DNA of 7,778 nt, taken from the NCBI GenBank assembly GCA_021847855.1, contig JAJZOT010000065.1, forward strand, positions 1 through 7,778, read 5' to 3'. The stretch comes from Thermoplasmata archaeon. GTDB taxonomy: Archaea; Thermoplasmatota; Thermoplasmata; Thermoplasmatales; Thermoplasmataceae. Position numbers and translations under genes: made by a program. Shown here one piece after another: positions 1 through 5,262 of this stretch (positions are counted from its first letter, which is position 1; each line of letters starts with the position of its first letter). The notes below the pieces were generated by a model that saw only the letters and a list, made by a program, of their open reading frames with translations, was not told the origin of the DNA and did not search any database.

Positions 1-291
1 GTCAAGCATCATGCATATCCACATGATCTCTCATTTAAATCTGTACTCTCCAGATCCATACTCGCAACACGGCCAAATGTGAGACATGCCATATCTTCAG
101 AAAAAAACTTCATGATTGAGACTGATTATGTTGACGACAGAGAGAAACCGGGAAAGGTCATACCGGTCAACTCGGTACCCATGAGGGCTAAACTCATCAT
201 GGGCGAATATGATGACAGTGATTCAATACTTGAAAATATATTCATTACGACGCCTGAGAAGGTTTTTGGAAAGAGTTTAACCCGGAGGTGA
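1..291 (+). CDS. TatD-related metal-dependent hydrolase (archaeal COG1099 type), C-terminal part
   Basis: The reading frame is open from the first base of the window to a TGA at 289-291, so about 96 C-terminal residues are visible and the start lies upstream. The stretch FMIETDYVDD (codons at 109-138), followed by a Pro-Gly-x-Val-x-Pro-x-x-x-Pro pattern, matches the end of the archaeal TatD-related TIM-barrel hydrolases, where the Glu-Thr-Asp strand carries a metal ligand. The VKHHAYPHD at the left edge fits the preceding His-bearing strand. The terminal helix ends with EKVFGK, as is usual in this family. The family is predicted to hydrolyse phosphoester or amide bonds with divalent metals, but the substrate of the archaeal branch is not established to my knowledge. 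The internal GTG at 79 is not a real start because the frame and the homology continue upstream of it. The family call is by motif memory and reasonably firm; the function is inference. Confidence 0.72.
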   Translation, partial: VKHHAYPHDLSFKSVLSRSILATRPNVRHAISSEKNFMIETDYVDDREKPGKVIPVNSVPMRAKLIMGEYDDSDSILENIFITTPEKVFGKSLTRR

Positions 292-293
292 TC
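284..293 (+). promoter_or_regulatory. Perfect Shine-Dalgarno sequence without an evident gene
   Basis: GGAGGTGATC is the full complement of the standard 16S rRNA 3' end. It overlaps the last codons and stop of the TatD-like gene. The gins51 frame has a stop (TGA at 325-327) between this site and its ATG, so the site cannot serve that start. The only nearby frame it could serve begins with TTG at 305 and runs 18 codons to a TGA at 359-361, which overlaps the gins51 ATG as ATGA. Chance occurrence through the codons Arg-Arg-stop is possible. Confidence 0.4.
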
Positions 294-327
294 AAAACTG
301 GGATTTGCCCATTTGTCCAAGAAATGA

Positions 328-337
328 TTTTTATATT
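328..337 (+). promoter_or_regulatory. TATA box of gins51
   Basis: The AT-rich element TTTTTATATT is centred about 25 bases before the ATG at 358. In archaea transcription starts about 25 bases after the TATA centre, so the transcript would begin at or within a base or two of the start codon and be leaderless. Confidence 0.65.
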
Positions 338-357
338 CCCTTTATCTATGTCAAACC

Positions 358-1011
358 ATGAGCTTAACCCCTGCACAGATTGACAAGATAAGTGAGGAAC
401 TTAAGTCTGTGCTCAGGGTTGAGGTCAAATCGAAGAAGATAAAGAAGATTGAGTCAAATTTTTACAAGGTAATAGTCAATGCACTGGAATCACTGAACTC
501 CGATGCAGAAGATCATCTTTCAAACCAGAATATTACAGGGTATATTCAGACAAAGGAAAGAATCTCCGAGATTGAAAAGGACTTTAAGGCTTTCTTCCAG
601 AGAAGATTCGAGAAGATTGCAACATACTCCATCTATGACCTTGAGACAGACCTCATGAATTCCCTGACACCAGAAGAGAAAGAGTTCATTACAAGGTTGC
701 ATAATGCAATGCAGGATGAGTATGATCACCTTCTTCTGAAAAGGAAAGAGAAAAAACCAGACAAGCCAGAAGAATTGAGCCAGCCACCTGATCATGCTGT
801 TGAGGTTGAAGGTGGTCTGAGTGAGGCAAAGGGTCTTGAAAAGGAGGAGGATTCATACATACTTGTCAGAATAACAGGGGATCAACCACCCATTGCACAG
901 TCGGAGAAGAATTACTACCTGCATGACAATGATCTTGTATATCTTCCTAAAAAATTTGCAGAGATTCTTATAAGCAGGAATGCTGCTGTAAAAACAGATA
1001 TAAAAAAATAG
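358..1011 (+). CDS. gins51: DNA replication factor GINS, archaeal Gins51 (GINS15) subunit
   Basis: This 217-residue protein is a GINS subunit, the scaffold that joins the MCM helicase to Cdc45/GAN-type nuclease and primase at the replication fork. Residues 1-130 are a helical A domain, including the conserved-looking RRFEKIATYSIYDLE (82-96). Residues 130-165 are a charged, Pro- and Glu-rich linker. Residues 166-212 are the small beta B domain (SYILVRITGDQPPI, then YYLHDNDLVYLP). The A-then-B order is that of Gins51 and of eukaryotic Sld5/Psf1; the Gins23 type has the reverse order. Length is normal. The ATG at 358 is the only usable start, since a stop lies in frame at 325, and a TATA box sits 25 bases before it. 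Some Thermoplasmatales are known to have only Gins51, forming a homotetramer; whether that holds here cannot be seen. The gene converges on the surface-protein gene with a 15-base gap. Confidence 0.9.
   Translation: MSLTPAQIDKISEELKSVLRVEVKSKKIKKIESNFYKVIVNALESLNSDAEDHLSNQNITGYIQTKERISEIEKDFKAFFQRRFEKIATYSIYDLETDLMNSLTPEEKEFITRLHNAMQDEYDHLLLKRKEKKPDKPEELSQPPDHAVEVEGGLSEAKGLEKEEDSYILVRITGDQPPIAQSEKNYYLHDNDLVYLPKKFAEILISRNAAVKTDIKK
1002..1008 (-). terminator. Poly-T terminator of the surface-protein gene, inside the end of gins51
   Basis: On the minus strand a run of seven T follows the surface-protein stop by about 18 bases, with another T-rich stretch just beyond it. Archaeal intrinsic termination needs mainly a U-run. 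On the plus strand the same bases are the last Lys-Lys codons of gins51, directly before TAG. Confidence 0.5.
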
Positions 1012-1020
1012 GGTTTAGAG

Positions 1021-1038
1021 TATTTTTCAATGCTTTTT
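1021..1038 (+). terminator. Probable T-rich terminator of gins51
   Basis: Two T5 runs (1023-1027 and 1034-1038) begin 12 bases after the gins51 stop and overlap the end of the convergent surface-protein gene. No stem-loop is evident, which is usual for archaeal U-tract terminators. Confidence 0.4.
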
Positions 1039-2820
1039 CCTCAGTACAAACCCGATTACCGCGCCGAGTATTACAACTGCTCCAAGTCCGCCAACAACCT
1101 CATAGTCCAGTAGACTCAGGCCAGAAGGCGATGAGGATACTGATGGTGTACTTGATATCTCAATAGTGTGGTTTGAGAAATGAGGTATGTGAATCAACAC
1201 AACTGTACCTGAACTTTCATGCACGGTTGTATAGTAAGCTGAGGTTGTGGAGTTTGCATACAGTGTTCCGTTGAATGAACTGAGAGTTGCGGATCTTCCG
1301 TCGAATGACACGTATATTTTACCGTTGTTGGATACAAATCTGTCCGATACGTATATTGCAATGGTGGTTCCTGTGTGCCTGTCTGATCCAACTTCAATCG
1401 TTACCTTACCGTTCTGGACTGAGGTCACACTCATTTTGAGTGAGTTGTTGTAAAAGATTGTCATGTTGGACGAACTGCTGTTATCACTGTTTATGGTTAC
1501 CTGTCCCGCTATTTTTCCTGTTACTATTGAATTCTGGAATCTGCTTTCCAGAGATCTGTTTACGTTCTGCAATCCCGGAGGGGACACCATTGATATCCTT
1601 GCGAGACCGCTTGTTGTCACTGAAACAGTTGAACCAGATATGGACACCTTTCCGCCATTTACCGACATGAGGCCGAAGTAACCGTTTCCAGTTATCATGA
1701 CAGCTGTCCTGGATGTGCTGTAGGAATGATTGAGGCCAAGAGTTGCATTTGCTGCCATGCTGCCGTTTTCGAATGCCACTGAAGCGTTAACTGCCGCATC
1801 TGAACCGTAAGTCATATTATGTTCTGAGATGGCCAGTTTTGAGGACACGTTAAAGGTCATGGTACCATTGCTGACGAAGAAGTTAGATTCTATTGCAGGA
1901 TTGTCGTGTACTGCATAGGCATAGGAATTGTTTGCATAGAAGAATATGCTACCGTATTCGATGGGTTCACCGATCCTGAACGGTGGTACCTGGGATGAAG
2001 CTCCGATTGTTCCGTTTCCTCTTGCACTTATGTTGTTGAATACAACAGTATTGTTTCCAATGCGAGATGTGAAGTTAGATATAACTCCTGTACTGCTGTT
2101 GAACGTAAGATTCACGAAATTCCCGGAGAGTAGACCTGTTGTGGCGTTATAACTGAACTTCTGCTCATTCTTATGGCTCTGGAAATAGTTCTTGATCATT
2201 CCCCTGAAGTTCCCATTGGACACAAAACCAACAACCAGTTTCCCGGACAGTAAAGATGTCTGTGCTGACGTAACGGTCATGTTATTGTTGGAAAGTGTTG
2301 TGTTACCGTTTGTGAACAGATATCCCATGAAACTTCCATTTGAAATTTCATAAATGTTCATGTCTGTGGAACTCTGGATATTGAGATTGGAACTGAAGAA
2401 AGTGCCCACCTGAGATTGGAAATCGATTTTCATTTTGTTCCTGACCTCAACAGGCTGAGTTGTCAGGTTCACTGTAATGCTTGCTTTGTGGCCTGTACTG
2501 CTTGATGTTGACACAAGGAATGTGTGCATCTCTTTCATGGAGACAACTGTCATGTTTGAAGTCGAAATCTTGTTCAGGTTCATTGTGCTTGGGAGATTGA
2601 CATAGTTTACCCCACTCACGGATATGTTGTTTGCAAGCATTGTGGCTGTCCCGTCACTACTGTATGCCAGATCCTTTATGGTGGAACTTCCTGCCAGATT
2701 GAAAGAGTAGTTTCCCATTGCCTCACCGGTCGTGTTAACTGGCTGACCGGCCATGGCCACGGAAACGCTGCTCAATACAAGTACTGACAGCAATCCCACG
2801 ATCACTATTTTGCTTATCAT
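1027..2820 (-). CDS. Secreted, membrane-anchored, Asn/Ser/Thr-rich surface protein, probably N-glycosylated
   Basis: I do not recognise a named family. With the start at 2820 the protein has 597 residues. It opens with a signal peptide (MISKIVIVG, hydrophobic to residue 21, then VAMA before Gly25, a good signal-peptidase site). It ends with a Ser/Pro-rich stalk, one transmembrane helix (about 575-593) and the positive tail RKKH, so the body lies outside the cell. The ectodomain is beta-like, rich in Ser, Thr, Asn, Gly and Val, has no cysteine, and carries about 30 N-x-S/T sequons. This points to a heavily glycosylated envelope protein suited to an acidic, wall-less surface. The frame can be extended to an ATG at 2874, but that adds a charged 18-residue leader before the signal peptide and begins upstream of the likely TATA box (2845-2858), so I reject it. 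An S-layer-like, adhesive or glycan-shield role is inference only. Confidence 0.8.
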   Translation of the reverse strand: MISKIVIVGLLSVLVLSSVSVAMAGQPVNTTGEAMGNYSFNLAGSSTIKDLAYSSDGTATMLANNISVSGVNYVNLPSTMNLNKISTSNMTVVSMKEMHTFLVSTSSSTGHKASITVNLTTQPVEVRNKMKIDFQSQVGTFFSSNLNIQSSTDMNIYEISNGSFMGYLFTNGNTTLSNNNMTVTSAQTSLLSGKLVVGFVSNGNFRGMIKNYFQSHKNEQKFSYNATTGLLSGNFVNLTFNSSTGVISNFTSRIGNNTVVFNNISARGNGTIGASSQVPPFRIGEPIEYGSIFFYANNSYAYAVHDNPAIESNFFVSNGTMTFNVSSKLAISEHNMTYGSDAAVNASVAFENGSMAANATLGLNHSYSTSRTAVMITGNGYFGLMSVNGGKVSISGSTVSVTTSGLARISMVSPPGLQNVNRSLESRFQNSIVTGKIAGQVTINSDNSSSSNMTIFYNNSLKMSVTSVQNGKVTIEVGSDRHTGTTIAIYVSDRFVSNNGKIYVSFDGRSATLSSFNGTLYANSTTSAYYTTVHESSGTVVLIHIPHFSNHTIEISSTPSVSSSPSGLSLLDYEVVGGLGAVVILGAVIGFVLRKKH

Positions 2821-2844
2821 CCGTTCATAATCATTAAGCAACGA

Positions 2845-2858
2845 TAACTTATTTTTGG
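2845..2858 (-). promoter_or_regulatory. TATA box of the surface-protein gene
   Basis: Read on the minus strand, CCAAAAATAAGTTA is centred about 31 bases before the ATG at 2820, predicting a transcript with a leader of only a few bases. It lies downstream of the alternative ATG at 2874 and therefore supports the shorter protein. Confidence 0.5.
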
Positions 2859-3020
2859 TACAAATGTTCAGCAAAGTTAAGAAAATCCGGAAAAAGACAG
2901 GATTTCATGGATTTTTCAGAATACTATCCGCCATTCTCATTTAATGCTGGATGAGGTCCCCAAAGTACATTTGCTGCATGGATAATGAGCAAACATAATG
3001 AATGAATTATCAATCCTGTG

Positions 3021-3340
3021 ACGGGGAAAGCCCGAGGGCAACTGACGCTCCTATTGAGTGAGGAAAGTCCCCTCTCCACGGTGGGTCCCGGTCGGTGCAA
3101 GCCGACATTCCAAGAGGGATGGTAAAGAGAAAAGAAATACACGGTTTCGGGTTAAGTATGATAAGAAAATTTGACATTTCCCGGAGTACCGATGGGAACT
3201 CTCCCCGGGTGGAGAAAGTCTAAACAGACCCAATGAGACCACTGTGAGGGTCAGGTAAGACGAAGGCTTACAGCCATTCAGTCGAATGTTGCCAGCCCGT
3301 AAGGGTGAACAGAAAGGGGCTTATTCCGGGCATTCCCCAC
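3021..3340 (+). ncRNA. rnpB: RNase P RNA, archaeal type A
   Basis: This is the catalytic RNA that removes 5' leaders from pre-tRNAs. Core elements can be placed. P1 pairs 3023-3034 with 3327-3338 (12 positions, one mismatch). P2 pairs GGCAAC (3037-3042) with GTTGCC (3288-3293). P3 is a short hairpin around 3046-3060. The conserved GAGGAAAGTCC (3060-3070) and ACAGAAAGGGGCTTAT (3309-3324) form P4: AAG and CCCC (3065-3067, 3069-3072) pair with GGGGCTT (3316-3322), leaving the universal bulged U at 3068. A CR IV-like AAGACGAAGGCTTACAG lies near 3257-3273. About 320 bases is normal for type A. The exact ends are estimated from P1. The gene stands alone: the 146 bases before it hold no gene, only a weak TATA-like AAACATAATG at 2991-3000. 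Small open frames across it on the minus strand are spurious. Confidence 0.95.
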
Positions 3341-3358
3341 TTTTCAATTTATTTAGAA
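3341..3358 (+). terminator. Probable T-rich terminator of RNase P RNA
   Basis: Immediately after P1 come several T-runs (T4, T3, T3, with a further T4 just beyond), consistent with U-tract termination. The stretch overlaps the last codons of the convergent regulator gene. Confidence 0.45.
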
Positions 3359-3982
3359 TTTTATAAGGAATCTGCAGGCTTTAGATCCGTCAATAACCCT
3401 GTGTGTTGCATCTATTTCTGCATCTGTTGTGGAACGGAACATATCGCTTTCAGCCCTGCATGCCTCACTGTAGTGCACTGAAATCCCCAGTATTGGACAG
3501 TTGAACTCCACAAGCTCATATGTGTTTTCATCCACCTTCTTCCAGTTGGAAAGATAACCGTCCTCGTCACGCAGCTTGCTGAGCCTTATGACCTTCTCTT
3601 CAGGATCAAGGCCCTCCAGATTCTTTCTGTAAGGTATAACCATCTTCCCGGTCCTGAGGCGCAACAGGTTTACAACATGTTCCCTTCCAAGCTCCTTTTC
3701 TATGTAGTTTAATGCCTCAACAGCTATTTCGGAGTATTTCTTTGGAAGAAGATCTATGCCGTTCTCTGTAAGTGAGAAAATGCACCTGGGCCTTCCCCTC
3801 TGCATGGAGAGATATCGTCTTTTGGCAAGGCCGTCTTCCTCCAGTCCTATCATATGCTTAAGTGTCGCAACCTTTGAAATGCCAAGCCTTTTGCTCAGAT
3901 CGTCAAGAGAAAGCTCCTGTTCCTTTTTGAGTTCAAGGATGATAGTTGATTTGGTACCACCTGATCTGATCAGATTATTCAT
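3353..3982 (-). CDS. Winged-helix transcriptional regulator, COG2345/SufR-like, with iron-sulfur type cysteine motif
   Basis: The 209-residue protein has an N-terminal winged helix (about 10-80): LSLDDLSKRLGISKVATLKHMIGL is the helix-turn-helix and QRGRPRCIFSLTENG the wing. The following LLPKKYSEIAVEAL matches the linker typical of COG2345/SufR-type regulators. The C-terminal domain ends with Cys162-x12-Cys175-x27-Cys203, close to the cluster-binding cysteine spacing of SufR, a [Fe-S]-sensing repressor of Fe-S assembly genes. A fourth ligand would have to be a non-Cys residue. Cys67 in the wing is an extra, unusual cysteine. The frame extends to 4189, but that region overlaps the divergent gene and its promoter; the ATG at 3982 has a TATA box 24 bases upstream, giving a leaderless transcript. 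Family membership is fairly secure. Cluster sensing is inferred, and no suf genes are in the window, so its targets are unknown. Autoregulation and control of the divergent operon are plausible. Confidence 0.82.
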   Translation of the reverse strand: MNNLIRSGGTKSTIILELKKEQELSLDDLSKRLGISKVATLKHMIGLEEDGLAKRRYLSMQRGRPRCIFSLTENGIDLLPKKYSEIAVEALNYIEKELGREHVVNLLRLRTGKMVIPYRKNLEGLDPEEKVIRLSKLRDEDGYLSNWKKVDENTYELVEFNCPILGISVHYSEACRAESDMFRSTTDAEIDATHRVIDGSKACRFLIKF

Positions 3983-3998
3983 TGTATGATCATTAAAA

Positions 3999-4036
3999 CT
4001 TGTTATATTAATCGATTGGTTTATGATACAAACAAG
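3999..4036. promoter_or_regulatory. Inverted repeats flanking the regulator's TATA box, candidate operator
   Basis: CTTGTT (3999-4004) is mirrored by AACAAG (4031-4036). Overlapping this, TGTATGAT (3983-3990) is mirrored with one mismatch by ATGATACA (4023-4030), and TGATCA (3987-3992) is itself palindromic. These bracket the regulator's TATA box, where an autorepressor would be expected to bind. The repeats are short and in AT-rich DNA, so chance is a real alternative. Confidence 0.3.
4003..4010 (-). promoter_or_regulatory. TATA box of the SufR-like regulator
   Basis: The minus-strand TAATATAA is centred 24-25 bases before the ATG at 3982, which implies a leaderless message and fixes the start. 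Confidence 0.6.
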
Positions 4037-4058
4037 AGAAATCCTAAATGCTGTGAAC

Positions 4059-4069
4059 TTTATATTTAA
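4059..4069 (+). promoter_or_regulatory. TATA box of the zinc-finger protein/glycosyltransferase unit
   Basis: TTTATATTTAA is a strong archaeal TATA element centred 25 bases before the ATG at 4089. It shows that the frame's earlier ATG at 4023 is not used and that the transcript is probably leaderless. Confidence 0.7.
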
Positions 4070-4088
4070 GAAAAACCTACCATCTTTC

Positions 4089-4280
4089 ATGTCAGATAAA
4101 TACTGCGATGTAAAGGGGTGCCAGGATCTGAGCTTCAAAACAGTACCTTCAAACCTTGCGAAGAAAGCCTTCACGTTTGATGACAGCAAAACAAAGGTTC
4201 ATCTCTGCAAAGTCCACTACAAAGAGTACAAGAAAAAGACCAAGCAGGACAGAGAAGTTGACCGGATGGACTGGGTCTGA
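4089..4280 (+). CDS. Small zinc-finger-like protein of unknown function
   Basis: I do not recognise the family. The 63-residue protein has Cys6-x4-Cys11 near the start and Cys40-x2-His43 (HLCKVHYKEYKKK) later, a plausible four-ligand zinc site joined by a 28-residue loop, followed by a Lys-rich helix and an acidic end. Such tiny single-finger proteins in archaea often bind nucleic acid or act as adaptors, but nothing here proves that. The start is set by the TATA box 25 bases upstream. The gene is divergent from the SufR-like regulator across a 106-base region and ends 13 bases before the glycosyltransferase, so those two are very likely co-transcribed. Because the regulator is of a metal-cluster type, a redox- or iron-responsive role for this cysteine protein is a possible but unsupported reading. 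Confidence 0.7.
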   Translation: MSDKYCDVKGCQDLSFKTVPSNLAKKAFTFDDSKTKVHLCKVHYKEYKKKTKQDREVDRMDWV

Positions 4281-4293
4281 CCAGCCGAAAGTT

Positions 4294-5085
4294 ATGTCAG
4301 AAACTGAACCGGGAATCTCAATTATTATTACTGTAAAGAATGAAGAGAAGCACATTGGAAAGCTTCTGGAAAGCCTTCTCGGACAGGATTGCATTTTTGA
4401 GGTAGTCATTGTAGATTCCGAAAGCACTGATGGAACGGAAGGTGTTATAAGTCTGTTCCGTAATAGATTCCCTTCAATTGTTTATATAAAAGAAAAATCA
4501 ACTAGAGGTGGAGGAAGGAACACTGGTGTAAGAAATGCAAAGTTCGAATATGTGGCATTTACGGACGGAGATGCCGTTGCAGGGGATCAATGGGCATGCC
4601 ATATGCTTGAGGCACTTTTAAAATATGATGTTGTTGCAGGTAAAACAGTTCAGGAAGGGTCGAAGGTCTATTCAAAGCTTAGACGGGTAGAACTCCTGAT
4701 GGATGGAAAGGAGATAACTGCACCCTCTGCCAACCTTGGTTACAGAAAGAGCCTTTTCATGGAACTGGGTGGGTTTGATGAGTCAATGGTCACAGCAGAG
4801 GATATAGACCTGAATCTAAGGGCTGTTCTTAAAGGTTCAACCTGGAAAATGGATGAAACCTGCATTATTTACAACCACACCCGGGAAACCTTTTATGCGT
4901 TTATAAAACAGGCTTTCTGGAACGGATATGGAAGAAGGCAGCTTGCCATGAAACATGGGAAGATACTCAGGAAACTCACAAGCCCGTCCATATTCACTGG
5001 AGATTATATGAACCTCTTTTATGTGATCAGATTTTTTCCCGCTTTTGCCGGTTACATTGCCTGCATGCTGTTCCCAGGGAAATAA
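4294..5085 (+). CDS. Glycosyltransferase family 2 (GT-A fold)
   Basis: The 263-residue protein transfers a sugar from a nucleotide- or lipid-linked donor. It opens with the GT2 strand ISIIITVKNEEKHIGKLLESL (8-28, nucleotide-binding region). Then come DSESTDGT (41-48), RGGGRNTGVRNA (71-82), the metal-binding DxD as FTDGDAVA (89-96), an acceptor-side stretch around LGYRKSLFMELGGFDE (148-163) and the catalytic-base pair Glu169-Asp170. A hydrophobic C-terminal segment (about 241-260) suggests membrane association. The frame could start at 4156, inside the zinc-finger gene, but the Lys/Arg-rich extension looks like out-of-frame coding. The ATG at 4294 begins just before the GT-A fold and 13 bases after the preceding stop. 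No Shine-Dalgarno is evident, so translation may be coupled. Donor and acceptor are unknown; glycan assembly for surface proteins or lipids is a guess. Confidence 0.88.
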   Translation: MSETEPGISIIITVKNEEKHIGKLLESLLGQDCIFEVVIVDSESTDGTEGVISLFRNRFPSIVYIKEKSTRGGGRNTGVRNAKFEYVAFTDGDAVAGDQWACHMLEALLKYDVVAGKTVQEGSKVYSKLRRVELLMDGKEITAPSANLGYRKSLFMELGGFDESMVTAEDIDLNLRAVLKGSTWKMDETCIIYNHTRETFYAFIKQAFWNGYGRRQLAMKHGKILRKLTSPSIFTGDYMNLFYVIRFFPAFAGYIACMLFPGK

Positions 5086-5130
5086 ACGCATAAGTTGCGG
5101 TAAATGTGTTCTAACCTGAGGAGAATAATC

Positions 5131-5142
5131 GGCTATATAAGC
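5131..5142. promoter_or_regulatory. Unassigned near-palindromic TATA box in the intergenic gap
   Basis: GGCTATATAAGC is a strong TATA element and nearly symmetric, so it could work in either direction. Nothing that looks like a gene begins about 25 bases away on either strand. Possible products are a long leader for aarF, a small RNA, or an antisense RNA to the end of the glycosyltransferase. Confidence 0.35.
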
Positions 5143-5168
5143 GGATTTCTGGTCCATTTTCCTGTATT

Positions 5169-5178
5169 AATAATTATT
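5169..5178. repeat. 10-base perfect AT palindrome
   Basis: AATAATTATT is its own reverse complement and lies 85 bases before aarF. A second small inverted repeat, ATGAT-AGA-ATCAT, follows at 5187-5199. Both could be regulator sites for aarF, but short AT palindromes arise often by chance. Confidence 0.25.
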
Positions 5179-5234
5179 GATTGCCCATGATAGAATCATT
5201 TCAAGAGTATACATAACCAGCAGGTGACCAACAG

Positions 5235-5246
5235 TTATTATTTTTG
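5235..5246 (+). promoter_or_regulatory. Probable TATA box of aarF
   Basis: The AT-rich TTATTATTTTTG is centred about 23 bases before the ATG at 5263. It is weaker than the other TATA boxes in the window. A run of six G immediately before the ATG (5257-5262) is too close to be a normal Shine-Dalgarno. Confidence 0.4.
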
Positions 5247-5262
5247 AAGGCATGAAGGGGGG

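Noticed and set aside
210..240. C/D-box-like ATGATGA in the TatD-like gene
   Set aside because: It is explained by Tyr-Asp-Asp codons and I found no matching D box or closing stem at the right spacing.
2875..3020. Imperfect inverted repeat GAAAATCC / GGATTTTTC and GGATTT direct repeats before RNase P
   Set aside because: Short and imperfect in AT-rich DNA, with no clear relation to the promoter on either side.
2924..3242. Two minus-strand open frames of 63-72 codons
   Set aside because: They lie across the RNase P RNA gene, whose helices P1, P2 and P4 explain the sequence; their translations show no domain or composition typical of proteins.
4156..4293. N-terminal extension of the glycosyltransferase overlapping the zinc-finger gene
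   Set aside because: The 46 added residues are a Lys/Arg/Thr/Ser-rich out-of-frame reading of the upstream gene; the GT-A fold begins right after the ATG at 4294.
4837..5157. 106-codon minus-strand frame ending inside the glycosyltransferase
   Set aside because: Although the orphan TATA box is nearby, on the minus strand its predicted start lies downstream of this frame's start codon, and the frame mirrors GT2 coding sequence.
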